Assembly (NCBI GenBank): GCA_014529385.2 | Contig: CM043942.1 | Coordinates: 60,808,684 to 60,872,683, forward strand | Source of the DNA: Adiantum capillus-veneris | Taxonomy: Eukaryota; Streptophyta; Polypodiopsida; Polypodiales; Pteridaceae | Length of the DNA stretch: 64,000 nucleotides | Reading direction: 5' to 3' | Part shown: positions 25,010-36,459 of the stretch, one piece after another | How the letters are laid out: the number at the start of each line of letters is the position of its first letter | How positions within the stretch are numbered: position 1 is the first letter of the stretch | Notes under the pieces: generated by a model | What the model was told of the DNA's origin: nothing | The model's input: the letters and a program-made list of their open reading frames with translations, nothing else | The model's database searches: none | Made by a program: the position numbers and the translations under genes

Positions 25010-26168
25010 GAGTTGAGCGAAAAAAGAAATATCAAGAGTTGAAAAAAGCTCTAAAGGAGATATATACAACTGAAATGGAAACCACGGAAGAGGATGGTAA
25101 GGATGTAATGAGTGTTCCATCCCATTACAAAAAGTATACTCTCTAAGATGAAAAAATCATACTCGAACAACATGTTAGGGAACTACGTAAACAGGGCGAG
25201 TCCTATGAAGGGCCTGAAAACGCTAAAAAGATAGACCTGGCTGAACCAGGAGAAGAGCCTAGGCCTGCTTACATTGCAAACGACCTAACAGAGAAAGAAG
25301 AAGAGCTTTTTCTAAGCTTGCTAAAAGAATACCAAGATATCTTTGCTTGGTCTTACAAGGATCTCAAGGGTGTTGATCCAGAAATCTGTCAACATACCAT
25401 ACCCATGAGAGATGATGCAAAACCAAGTAGACAAAGGCCATACACGTATAATGAAACATTTTCCAGGAAGATAAAAAGAAGAGATTGAAAAACTAAAGGA
25501 AGGCAAATTGAACACACAGGTTGGGTGTCTCCAATTGTGGTAGTACCCAAGAAGAATGGAAAATTTAGAGTGTGTGTTAATCTCAAAAAGGTGAATGCGG
25601 CTACCATTAGAGACAACTTTCCTCTTCCAATCACTGAGCATGTTTTAGAATGAGTTGCAGGGAAAGAAGCTTGGGTGTCTCCAATTGTGGTAGTACCCAA
25701 GAAGAATGGAAAATTACGAGTGTGTGTGTTAATCTCAAAAAGGTGAATGGGGCTACCATTAGAGACAACTTTCCTCTTCCAATCACTAAGCATGTTTTAG
25801 AATGAGTTGCAGGGAAAGAAGCTTACAGCTTGTTAGATGGCTTTTCGGGATACAATCAACTTTTGGTTGACTCAAAAGATCAACATAAAACTGCTTTTGC
25901 AATAGAATGGGGTATTTTTGCCTCTCGAGTTATGCCGTTTGGGTTAACTAATGTTCCAGCCACATTTCAAAAATTGATGAGCCATGCTTTTATATCTTAG
26001 GAAATTCTTAGAAGTATATACGGATGATCTATGCATACATTTATCAATCCGTGCGGATCATTTTGAACACCTCAAAAAGGTATCCGAAAAATGTAGACTT
26101 TATAGGATTTGCTTAAATCTTGAAAAGTGCACATTCATGGATAGACAAGGAAAATTCTTGGACATATA
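25010..26168 (+). pseudogene. Reverse transcriptase of the giant element, with internal duplication
   Basis: RT motifs are present in order but in several frames: IPMRDDAKPSRQRPY, WVSPIVVVPKKNGKFRVCV, RDNFPLPITEHVL, FSGYNQLLVDSKDQHKTAFA, SRVMPFGLTNVPATFQKL, then VYTDDLCIHL at the catalytic YxDD position. A 150-bp block (25521-25670) is repeated directly (25671-25822), and stops and shifts surround the duplicate. Confidence 0.85.
25521..25822 (+). repeat. 150-bp tandem duplication inside the RT
   Basis: Both copies start TTGGGTGTCTCCAATTGTGG and end GGGAAAGAAGC. They cover the WVSPIVVVPKKNGK to FPLPI part of the fingers and palm. The second copy has a two-base gain in a GT run, and a few substitutions separate the copies. 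Confidence 0.9.
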
Positions 26169-26803
26169 GTGTCTAAAAATGGCATAGCTACTGATATTGA
26201 AAAAATTCATGTCATTGCTAATTTGCCTAGACCAACGACACTCAAGGGGGTACAAGCCTTCATGGGGCATTGTGGATATTACCGAAAGTTCATCTACATG
26301 TACACTATAATTGCAAAACTCATGTATAGCTTGATTACACACTTTGAGTGGACCGAGGCATGTGAAGAATCCTTCATAAAGCTTAAGCAAGCTCTCACCT
26401 CAACTTTGATATTGAAAGCACCAAATTGGAATAAGATATTCCACATACATATAGATGCTTCCAATTTTGCTATTGGTTGTATACTAGCTCAACCAGGAAC
26501 GAGAAAATTGACTTTCCTATTTCTTATGCTAGCCGACAGTTGAACATTGCGGAAAAGAATCACACCACCACCGAAAGGGAAGGATTAGGAATGATCTATG
26601 TCGTTAAAAAGTATAGACATTACCTATTAGCCAACAAGTTTGTGTTCTTTGTTGACCACCAAGCTTTGTTGTATTTGGTCAACAAGCCATGTAGCATGGG
26701 AAGAATAGTGAGATGGTTCATCATTCTTCTGGAATTTGATTTCACTGTGGTTGTAAAAAAGGGCACTACACATGTCATGGATTGTTTCAGGAGAATCACC
26801 TAA
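26169..26803 (+). pseudogene. RT connection domain and RNase H of the giant element
   Basis: The first frame (26169-26543) reads LKGVQAFMGHCGYYRKFI, FEWTEACEESFIKLKQAL and FHIHIDASNFAIGCILAQ with the RNase H Asp. A frame change leads into YASRQLNIAEKNHTTTEREG, KYRHYLLANKFVFFVDHQAL and RWFIILLEFDF (26477-26803). This is the ordinary gypsy RNase H. No second RNase H follows; the zinc-binding integrase begins directly. Confidence 0.85.
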
Positions 26804-27965
26804 AGGGGTAGACAATGATCTACCAGATGCCTATTTATTCTCCGTGGAAATGATACCTCGATGGTTGGAAAACATTGTGTCATTGATGACAATAGCTCAA
26901 GTGGATTCACAAATACCACTTCCTATCACGATCGGATTAATCGATCAATCGGCTATGTATCAATTACTAGTTGGTAGGCTACACAAAAAAAATCGAGATG
27001 GAATATTGCTCTTATGCATTTATCCTGAAGAGAAAAAACAGTACCTAAGTCAAGCACATGTTACCATAGTAGGACTTCACTTTGTGAAAGACCAAACTAT
27101 GCAACGAATTTTGAGACTTGGAGTATTTTGGCTCACTGTGAGGAGTGATGTTCGATCTTTTGTAAAGGATTGTCCTCAATGTCAAAAACAAACACCCATA
27201 CCTCATGTAACATTGCTTCAAATGTCACATGTTCCTAAGTGGAGTAACTATCTGTTTACTTACTTATCAAGCCAAACATTTCCTGAAGATATGAGTAAAC
27301 GCCGTCAAAGAGCAATTGAAAGTGAATCAAGAGACTATGCTCTTATTGGGAACCAATTGTATCGGAGAGGTAAAGATCAACATTTGCGTCTTTGTGCAAA
27401 TGAAGACGAGTATATTCTAATTATAGAACAAGCACATGCTGGATTAGCTAGAGGTCACTTTTCTAGTGAGACCACCGCAAGAGAAATCTTGATGGCAGGC
27501 ATATGGTGGCCAACACTTTTTGCAGATGCTAAAGAATATGTTCAAAGGTGTGATGCTTGTCAACGAGTAAAAATGCCAACACGTGTAGATAGCATGCCCT
27601 TAAGACCAATGATGGGGGCTAGAGCTTTTGCAAAATGGGGTATAGATTTGGTTGGGCCAATACAGCCACCTGCTTATAGAACCCAAGCTCAATATATCAT
27701 TGTAGCTACGGAATGTTTGACCAAGTGGGCCAAGGCTAAAGCAACTCAAAAGAATGATGCCAGAACCACTGCTGCATTCTTATATGAGTATGTATTCACG
27801 AGATATGGACTGCCAACAGAAATTGTCAATGATCGGGGAACTCATTTCCTCAATGAGGTAATCAAGTATTTGCTTAATGAGTTTATGGTCATCCATAACA
27901 AATCAGCTCCCTACAAGCAAACGAATAAGCTGAGCATACGAACAAAATTCTTAGCTCGATGCTGA
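26772..27965 (+). pseudogene. Integrase of the giant element with two HHCC zinc-binding domains
   Basis: This 397-residue open frame has two N-terminal-type zinc-binding domains. The first uses H96, H103, C134 and C137, the second H222, H229, C260 and C263, so both are HX6H-X30-CX2C. Between them is a conserved-looking linker (VPKWSNYLFTYL, RDYALIGNQLYRRG). The catalytic core begins WGIDLVGPIQ (D292) and continues to NDRGTHF (D354). A frameshift just before the expected catalytic Glu ends the open frame; the Glu is present in the neighbouring frame (AEHTNKIL). Confidence 0.85.
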
Positions 27966-28501
27966 CTAAAGTGGTTAGTTCAGGAAGGACAGACTGGGAA
28001 ATGAATCTCCATGCTGCTCTATGGGCTTATCGAGTTTCATTCAAAACAGCTTTAAATAGTACACCCTTTAACCTTGTTTATGGTCTTGATGCCATACTGC
28101 CAATATAATTTCTATTGCCGACATTAAGGGTAGCACGGAATTTTGAGTGGACTGGACATGAATTGTCAGAAAGACTTGAAGATTTGGAAAAGCTAGTTGA
28201 GCAAAGGCTAACTGTTGTAGCTCACATCTATGCACAAAAACGGAAACAAATACAGTTTTTTGATTCCTACTTAATTTAAAAAAAATTCAAGAAAGGGGAC
28301 TTAGTTTTAGTCTATTCCCTTTAGCAACACATTCCCAAGTTTAAGAAAAAGGAAAACGGACCGTTTATCATTGAAGATGTATCTCCAAGTGGAGCCGTAA
28401 ATCGTCCACCCTAGATGGTGAACCAATGGCTAATTGGATTAGTGGATGTCGTTTAAAGAAATACAATTTACCGCTAACCAATGAATTGCTAGAAAGAATA
28501 T
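27966..28501 (+). pseudogene. Integrase C-terminal part of the giant element
   Basis: In shifted frame the sequence continues TDWEMNLHAALWAYRVSF, STPFNLVYGLDAILP, ERLEDLEKLVEQRL and KKENGPFIIEDVSPSGAV, the usual integrase tail with a GPF motif. Multiple stops are present. Confidence 0.7.
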
Positions 28502-29767
28502 ATGCAGCCAAGCAAAGGAAGATTAAACGATAGCAGGTTATTGATGAAGCCTAAGAGGAAGCTCGGCTTCGGGTACTTAAACGGAAAGCTACTCTCAGGA
28601 ATCAACAGATACCAATTCCCATCAACACCTCTGAAAATAGATGATCGACAATGGGAATTACCTAAAGATGCAGTTTCAACAGATGATGACAGGTTAGACG
28701 GAATGGACCTGCGCATCAAATTACAGCTCAACAATCATAGCACCAATGCTTTGGTTGACACAAGAGCTAGAGTAAATGCAGTCAATTATTCCACGTACAA
28801 GAAGGCAACAAGTCAAGCATTGACAGCAGGAATAGCGACAATCAAAGGATGCAACAAGAACCCAACCCCAACATTGAGAGTAGTCAACTTGAACGTGATA
28901 GTACATGGATGTTCATGTACTCATCAATTTGTATGCTTACCAGATGAACACATGAATGAGATGATTCTTGAAATTCCTTGGATGCGGACGTACAAAGCAG
29001 TACCAGATTGGGATACAAATCAGCTCAAGCTATCACTTAAAAGCGGGCAACTCATTGTTCCAATTGCACCAAGCAAGGAGGAATGGAAAGGAAGCAATTA
29101 GCAGACCAAACCACGAAGTAATCAATCTTCTCCATCCCCTCGACAAGCAAATGCTACAAGTAGCATGCAAAGAGTTAGGCAAATTTGGGTACCAAAAGCA
29201 CAACTTAAGGATAAGCTGATTCAAATCTGGGTGCCTAAAACTTCACCGACAAAATAAAAGAAGGTTCCAAGGGTAAAAACACAAAGACGAGCATCTCGGA
29301 ACAAGGAACCTAACATAAAATTGGTATGGAAGAAAAAGGAGCACTTATCTTCTCTACAATCGTAAAACCAATCAAGCAATGGCGAGTTACGTCTCAAAAA
29401 GACTCTACCACACCATACAGCACCAAGCAGACCAAGCTACCAATGGCGAGAAAAAGCTCGACAACAGTCAAAAGTGCTACCAACAGTTCAAGCAATCAGT
29501 GTGCTGAAGCATCCTGATGGTACAATCAAACAGAGAGCACACAAGCTACAAGATTTTCTCTTTGGAAGACAGCATCAGCAAACCTCGACATCTGAAATCC
29601 TTGAGTTAATTACTGAAGACCCAGCTCTTGCACAACATAGTGGTTTGAATTGCATTGATCTTCAAAGCATGGTAGAGCCAACCACGGCTATGCATAGACA
29701 CGATTGTTCAACCCATGTACACAGTCGTCCCGGAGTACGCCATTTAGGAGGGGTGGAAGGGCTCTAA
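28502..29767 (+). pseudogene. Second aspartic-protease-like ORF downstream of integrase
   Basis: One frame runs about 420 codons from 28502 to 29767 with three internal stops, the first at 29099-29101. Residues about 70-165 resemble a retropepsin: LRIKLQLNNHSTNALVDTRARVNAV at the D[ST]GA active-site position (here DTRA, residues 86-89) and EMILEIPWMRTYKAVPDW where the family has ILGxPW. Both Gly changes (Gly to Arg, Gly to Glu) fit single G-to-A transitions. The tail has two IWVPK repeats and no match I know. A protease-like domain after integrase is not the normal gypsy order. Confidence 0.6.
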
Positions 29768-31874
29768 GTAATAAGTAATTAAGGACAATGTTTGAAGAGG
29801 GAGAAAAAAGTTCGATGTCAACGTGTTATTTTTTGCAAAATTACCTAATAATGTCCTTTATAATTCATCATTGAGGGAAAATGTATTGATAATATCTTCT
29901 AGATGAGTGTAAATAGTGTATATACTTTCAGAAAATCATCAAAAAATAGTCCTTTATTGTTATTTTTCATCATTTTTATTGATAATGAGACTTAAAAATA
30001 GAAAAAATCCAATAAAAAACAATAAATTTGTCTTTTTCAATGGATTTTCTTAATTATTGGATTTTCACTTTACTTTTTTAGAGCATTTTGTTATTTCTTT
30101 TTATTTTTTCAATAAACAAGTCAAAATTTAATAATAAATAGCAAGGAAGCTCAGATGGAAAAACGAAAGACACGATGGTGATCAGAAAGACAAGATGGAC
30201 AAGCACAAAAATTTTCAATGAAATCAGAAAATGGAAGCGAGAAGCTTAAATTAGGCAGCCAAGCCTACTTTTGTAAAATTCTTGCAAAGGAATCCGATCA
30301 AGGAAATTTTTGAGTCTAACATAGATTTCACGGCCTAGTAGGACTAACAAGGATATCTGGAGAAAATTGGTTTTGGAAGTCTGGGTATAGATATCCAAGG
30401 TAGGCTAAAACCACCTCATTTCCACTTGTGGCCTTTGCAGAGAGAGCTTTTCGACCTCTTTCGCACGTCTTTTCCGAAGTCTACAGTTGCCTGTTTTCAG
30501 CGCCGTCTCACACGAGATATGAGGGATAAGTTCTTTACTCGTCAATGATCCATTTTGTACGGCCGGTAGCTAGTCTAAACCCCTAGAAAAAACCCTAGAA
30601 ATCAAGCAGTGCACGAAGACCTACGACCAAAAACTGACCATAGCAGCCTGTCAGCTCGACCAAATCAGATGGGATTTGAACTGCATCATGCCCTAACAAA
30701 ATAGAACCTTTTTATATCATCAGTTGACCATTCGGCAAGGGTCGAGGGGGTCCCCAGTAGAAAAGCTAGTTTTTTTGCAAATGCCAGAATTCCGATCTGA
30801 CTCTAGAGACAGCTTGCCTACGGGGTTCATATACAATGTATATGATTGTTTAGTGAAATCAATCAAGCAAAGCCCTCAAAAAGCAAAAAATGGCTTGAAG
30901 GCTACAAAGCGTCAAATTCGACATATGGGGTCAAACTGACTCCAAATGAGCCAAAATTGGAGCAGTTGCTTCACGACTATGTTGCGGACAAGTCCAAAGC
31001 CTCAAAATTGACTAACCAACTCAACAGGCAGTGTAGTCACACAAATCGATGATTTCAGAGTCGACAAAGCAAAAAGTGATGCGAGCAAGACCAAACTTGA
31101 CCAAATTCAATTTAGGACTTGTTTTAAGTGTATAGAATGTGTTTAGGTCAAAAATTTTAAGTTTTGCAAAAAATTTGTGACTGTTGTAAATAATCGCGAT
31201 TATTTACTTTTGCACTATTTTTTCTTGGAAATTGTATCATCACCTCACCTATCATGTGTACACACCTATTACATACCAAAAATCAAGTATGAGCCAAAAT
31301 GAGCACCTATAACTTGGAAAATTTCCAGAAAACGCAAAGAAGACTTTGCAATCCAATTTTTGGGTTATGAATCACATTTCTTGATCCAAATCACCTCATA
31401 TCACATATAAAGGTTCTATACAATGCCTAGAACCAATCTGTACCAAAAAATGTTGATTTTGGTAGAAACGTTAATAATTACGATTATTTACTTTCTAGCC
31501 AAAATGGGGGAATTTTGATATTTTGCCATCATACATCAAAGTACATGATCTGTTAAGCCTACTAGCCAAGTTTGAACAAATTTGGAGCTCAAAATCTCAA
31601 ATTTCCATTATATCTATTGTTTCAGAGACCTAAAGCCAAAATCTGGTACATTTTCACCCTATGCATCCAAATGAGCCCATATTTCACTCAGAGTATGTAT
31701 TTGGTATATACTTCAAGCCTGTGATACCAAGTTTGCAAAGTGTTGAAAAAAATACTCAGGTGTAAATAATCGACATTATTTACTTTGGTTGCAAAATTTT
31801 GTTTGGACTTTACAATTTTGTTCCTTGCATGTTTTTATGCATCTATGCTTGTTCAAAAATAGATTTGAAGAAAA
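29768..31874 (+). other. Non-coding spacer between the pol-side ORFs and the env-position ORF
   Basis: AT-rich with no convincing reading frame. A low-complexity A/T segment lies at about 29830-30130. From about 31000 the same type of degenerate 285-bp repeat with palindromes appears as in the 5' leader. Confidence 0.6.
31186..31783. repeat. Three palindromes at 284-292-bp period before the env-position ORF
   Basis: Sites lie at 31186-31207 (perfect 22-bp palindrome, identical to the one at 19929), 31470-31491 and 31762-31783. The flanking text is again a degenerate repeat rich in CAAATTTG and CCAAAAT phrases. Confidence 0.9.
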
Positions 31875-34800
31875 TTGAACCAAAATTGTCAGCATTTCAA
31901 ACTCAAGGACATTTCAGAGAAAAATCCGACAAATCTACTAACTTTGACACTCTATTCACTGAACAGGAGCCATGCAAGCAGCAGAGAGGGCCAAGAAGAA
32001 GCTCAACCAGAAAGAGAAGTTGCAGGAGCTGCCCGCATGTCCGCATACCAACTGGATCCAGATTCAGTCAAAGCCCCCAAGGCAGCCTATCTTTCAAAAG
32101 AACAGCTAGAAGAGCATCACACCACAGTGTTCACCGGCAGATTCAAGAGTGAGGAGGGACATCGGGTAGAGTTACAACTCCTACCGAAAGAAGTATATGA
32201 TGTTTTCGCGAAGCCTGAGACCAAAAAATCCAACCGTAGGCTAGGACTCAGAGATTTCTATGAACAAGAACCGTGCGGTGTGGATTTTCAAAAAGCTTAC
32301 GAGCTTTTATCCACGATTAAAGAAGATGGAACTGCCCAGATTTCTGACCCGCAGGGAAATAAAGTCAAAGTGATAATAACCAAGGAAATAGTGGCAGAAG
32401 CACTCAGACTACCGACGGAAGGAATGACGATGAGGACAAGGGATAGGAAAACGGCAGGTACTTTCAACAAAGAAAACGCCGCAGCCACCTTTGCAGACCT
32501 AATTCACAAGTAGGTGGAAGAGCGAGCCAGGTTATACCACCAACACTTCCACTTCCTAGCTAAAAGACCACCAAGGTATACGACACCAAATCATGCGGTT
32601 GCCACCACTTTCACGCAAGTCCTCAAGTCAACAACCAGGCAACAGGTGGACTACGCACAATATGTCTTGACCACTCTGAAAGGCACAAAGAAAGAAGGAA
32701 AGATCACTTACCTTGGTGCACCAGAGGTATTGACAAGGATTGCGTACCATGCCATCGGCATGGCCGAAAACCTACCACCTACCCCACACCAAAACACTTG
32801 GATACTGGCAGCTCAACCATCTCCTCGAGCTACAAGATCGGTTAAGATATCTTACAAATCTGATGAAGAGTCGACTGAAAGCTCGCCGGAAAGGCACAGC
32901 AGTGAAAGCTCAGATAACGAAGAAAAGAGAGCGTGAAGGGAGGAAATGAAAAGAAAAGCAGTGGCAGCACACCAAGAAGAGCCCGTGCAAAAGCAAGCCC
33001 GGTTTGAAAGAGAGAAACATGCATACCAAAGCAGCCGACAAGCACAAGGAAAGGACCCGGAAAAGTGGGTGCCTAGTGGACTTAAGGGACCAAGGACAAA
33101 GCATCACACCAGGAAAGAGGCTGAAGATCCAACAGAATCCTTGGAAAAAATGTATCAAGAAGCAGAATCCCTGAAGCTAAAAGAATCCCAAGAAGAGGCA
33201 ACGAAAGCAAAAGAGGTGGAGGACCAGAGACAAGCTGAGGAAACGGCAAGGGAAGAGGCACAACACGACCAAGGTCACGAGTCTTCCCGACCCACTTCAC
33301 CGCCTACGGAATAGTAGGATAACACTATTCCAAGCCCACCACCATCACGAGCAACGAAATCCACAGAAGCTGAACCCACCAAAGAGATAGAACCTGAATC
33401 AAAAGAAGTAGAAGAATCTGCACAAAAGGCTACTGCTACACAAGAGCAACAAAAAGAGAAAGAACCTGAGCCGGAAAAGGAAGTGAGTCCTGCACCAGAG
33501 CAGACCACAAAGTTTGAGCAAACACACACGGAACAGAGGAAACACCTTCCACATCCACATAGCATGAAATGGCCGAGGCATCCACAAAGCCTCAGGATGA
33601 CAAAGCAGAAGAAGGCCAGCCACAGCCTCAAGGGCAAGAAGAACCAGCCACCACCACGACACAGCCGAGAGACACACAAGAGGCTACAGAAACATCAACC
33701 CCAGTTGGCACGACATGAAGACTGGCAATCAAATGATGAGGTAATCCTGCAAGTCAACGAATATGCAAGGCAAATGCAGGATATGACGGAAAGACTCAGA
33801 TCAGCAACACTTAACAGCAGCACAAAGGCTAAAGAACTAGAGATGGTGATTGACGCTCTCCAAGGAGAGTTACAAGACAGATTAAATGTCATCATCGATC
33901 TTCAGAGGCAAGCGCAGGAAATGAAAGCTGAAGCTGAACAACATCACCTAGCAAGAGATAAACAGGAGAAGGAGATGGAGGAGTTAGGTGACCTACTTAC
34001 AAAACTGTCAGATGCATGTAAAGCCAAGGATGAACAGCTGACAGAAGTTACAAACAAACTTCTAACGACAACCCTGTCAACTCAGAAGATTCAAGTGCAG
34101 TTGGATGTCATGAACACTTCTCTACAATACTCAGAACAAAGAATAAATGATCAGGCAATTTTCTTGCGGCAAATACGGGAGAATCCAGCTGTAGCCTCGA
34201 TCAAAGGGACATATGAAGTGTACAAAGCATTAGAGGAAAAGAACAAAGACCTTGAGCAATGAGAAGAAGAGCTGCTAAAATAAATAGCCGAGCTTAAAAG
34301 AGTTAACCAGATGGTGAGAGATGGAAAGCCGGAAACACAAGAAGAGGCAAGCACTTTGGAGCAGCCTCAAATAGAAATACCCTCAGTGTCATTTGCTGAA
34401 CTGGAGACACAGTCCACAGTAGAGTTGAGTGGTGAGGAATATTTTCAGGTAACCATTACAGAAGAAGACAGAGTGCCCATGGTCCAGCTCTCAAAGGCTG
34501 AATAAGATGCACTGAAAGAAAAGATTACACAAGAGGTAGATGAGCAGTGGAAGGCAGCGATGGATCGGGAGTTGAGAATTCTTCACTCCGTCAACGTTAC
34601 ATAACTCACTCCCAACCAGATCAATGCGTAATGGTACCAACAGTCCTTGCCCTACCCTCTGATAAAAGTTGAGTTACTACAAGTAAAAGAAAGCCTTTAC
34701 GTAGACATGCAAGTCGAGGGCGCAGATAAAGACCACCCGAAGTGGCGGTTGAGCTGGTTGAACAAAAACCCAAGATATTTGATTCTGTTCACGAGAGCAG

Positions 34801-35507
34801 ACCACCCGAAGTGGAGGTTGAGCTGGCTGAACAAAAATCCAAGATATTTGATTCTATTCACGAGAGCACCTGCGGCCTTGCAAAAAGATCCGACTTTCTG
34901 TCATGTACCAAGAGTAAGGACCTGGATAGCACATGAGGCACTACTCAAGAAGCGGCCAACTTGGCTAAACTACCCCAGATTGCCTGCTCCAGAAAAGGGA
35001 CCAGCGACTAAAGAATACATGGTGAAAACCCTAAAGGGTGCCATGTCATTCTTTAAAAGTTTACCTGATTTGTCATATGCTATGCTATATAAGATCTGCC
35101 GAATGCTGCTCACATGCATTGAAGTATTTAATGAGACAGAGAAAGCAGGCAACCCTTGGATGTCATTCCTCGACGGTAATAAAGGTTTGTGCTATGATCT
35201 CAGTGGCCAACCTTCCGAAGAAGTCCTCTACGCCAGATGCAGGTTTCTACCTTCACACAATATGTTGGCATTCGAGGAAGCATTCTACACGGGATTTTGC
35301 ATTTGGCGAATGAAGATATTTGCACCAGTGATCAGCAATCTAACCTCAAGGTTTGTAGCCTACTCGGCAGTGGTGTTGAAGAACAGAGTAACTATGCAGG
35401 TTTTGCAAGTGCCAAATAAAGAAAGAAAGATCAGATACCAAAAGGCACTAAGTGCGCTTAAAGACCGCCTCGCCACTCGCCAGCCCGAAAACTACTTCAG
35501 CCCATAA
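31875..35507 (+). pseudogene. Very long ORF in the env position of the giant element
   Basis: All the open pieces (31875-32513, 32514-32936, 32946-33314, 33483-34262, 34311-34505 and 34647-35507) are in the same frame, separated by single or double stops, giving about 1,200 codons. A local frame excursion seems likely at about 33530-33710. The start may be the MSAYQLDPDSVK Met at 32037. The N-terminal part is globular and basic/acidic. The middle is Glu/Lys/Gln-rich and predicted coiled coil (KELEMVIDALQGELQDRLNV and onward). The C-terminal part (from 34647) is globular with a 23-residue internal duplication. I see no signal peptide or membrane segment. I do not recognise the family. Confidence 0.65.
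34731..34868 (+). repeat. 69-bp in-frame tandem duplication in the env-position ORF
   Basis: Copies 34731-34799 and 34800-34868 each encode 23 residues beginning DHPKWRLSWLNKNPRYL. The duplication keeps the frame. Confidence 0.9.
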
Positions 35508-35523
35508 ATTTGTGTCAAGGGAG

Positions 35524-35539
35524 GCAAGGAGGGGGGGAA
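35524..35539 (+). promoter_or_regulatory. Polypurine tract of the giant element
   Basis: A purine-rich run (GCAAGGAGGGGGGGAA) directly precedes the TGTTAGC start of the 3' LTR, the place where plus-strand priming occurs in LTR retrotransposons. Confidence 0.8.
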
Positions 35540-36459
35540 TGTTAGCAGCAAGCTAACACGGATAGTTCTCATCATAAAACACTTATTATTTTGATAAATC
35601 GAGAATATTGTAACTCCTATTTTCTCGGATAAACTATGTAATTATGAGCCGGGGCTACAAGCTTCCAAATTGTATCAACTTGTCATTACCCATCTTTGGT
35701 AGAACTCCCAGATTATTAGTTTTGACCACAAAAACCCTTGGCTAAGGTATAAAAGCCAATTTTTGTAAGTTATTTTTCAAGTTTTAGATAATGAAATACA
35801 CAGCGTGAGCTAACGACGCTCACTCCTCTCCTTCTCGCGCTTCCTACTCCCTCCCCGGTTGTCACATTGTAGTCGTGTTTGTTGCATTGCAGCCATAGGT
35901 AAGAGCTCTACGCATTGACGTAAGCAGTTCACAGTAGTTCGTGGCTTTTGGCGTCGCCGACCTACAGCTTAATTTCATCATAACTAGGAATTTACACTTT
36001 CAAATCAAAAACTAAGCATAGGCAGGGTATTAGGGAATCATTGCTAAGCATTTAGATGCATTCTGGGTCGAAAACGACTAGGTCAAAAATCCACTGCTGT
36101 TAATAATCATGATTTTGGAACTTGCTAAAGTGGGGTTTGAGACCAAAAGCATGTATGCTTAGGTCTTATAAACATGTCCTAGAAGTTTTGTTACGTTTAG
36201 ATGTCATTTGATGTTGTAACGGATGTGATTTGTTTGCCGATGAGCGATTGGCTTTTGGTGATTTCAATGACTTGAGTGTAGCTTGAGTTAGATGCGAGTT
36301 GTTAGTTGTTTTCCGAGAGATTAACAATCTCTTGTAGCCTCTACGCACTAGTCGAGTCAGCTTCGTCCCATGGATTTACAATTTAATCGTGGTTCTCGCT
36401 AATACTACAATAAGATACTGCAATAAGATAGGATGGTGAGGTTAGACATGCGTCCCACA
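35540..36459 (+). other. 3' LTR of the giant element
   Basis: It is 920 bp, TGTTAGC to CCCACA, followed by TTCAG. It has the TATA box at 35748-35755 (TATAAAAG). It differs from the 5' LTR copies at many positions and small indels, so the element is much older than the nested copia. Confidence 0.95.

Larger units (their letters stand above)
12601..36459 (+). mobile_element. Giant Ty3/gypsy-type LTR retrotransposon (about 18.7 kb without nested copia)
   Basis: The 5' LTR is 12601-18669 (split by a copia insertion) and the 3' LTR 35540-36459. Both start TGTTAGC and end CCCACA. The 5-bp duplication TTCAG precedes the 5' LTR (12596-12600) and follows the 3' LTR (36460-36464). A tRNA-Asp-type primer site follows the 5' LTR, and a polypurine tract (AAGGAGGGGGGGA) precedes the 3' LTR. 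The coding order is gag, protease, RT, RNase H, integrase, a second protease-like ORF, then a long ORF in the env position. I see no second RNase H, so it is not a canonical Tat element. All frames are degraded. Confidence 0.9.

Noticed and set aside
33275-33679. Cysteine-rich antisense frames in the env-position ORF
   Set aside because: They are shadow frames opposite Glu/Lys/Gln-rich coding sequence.
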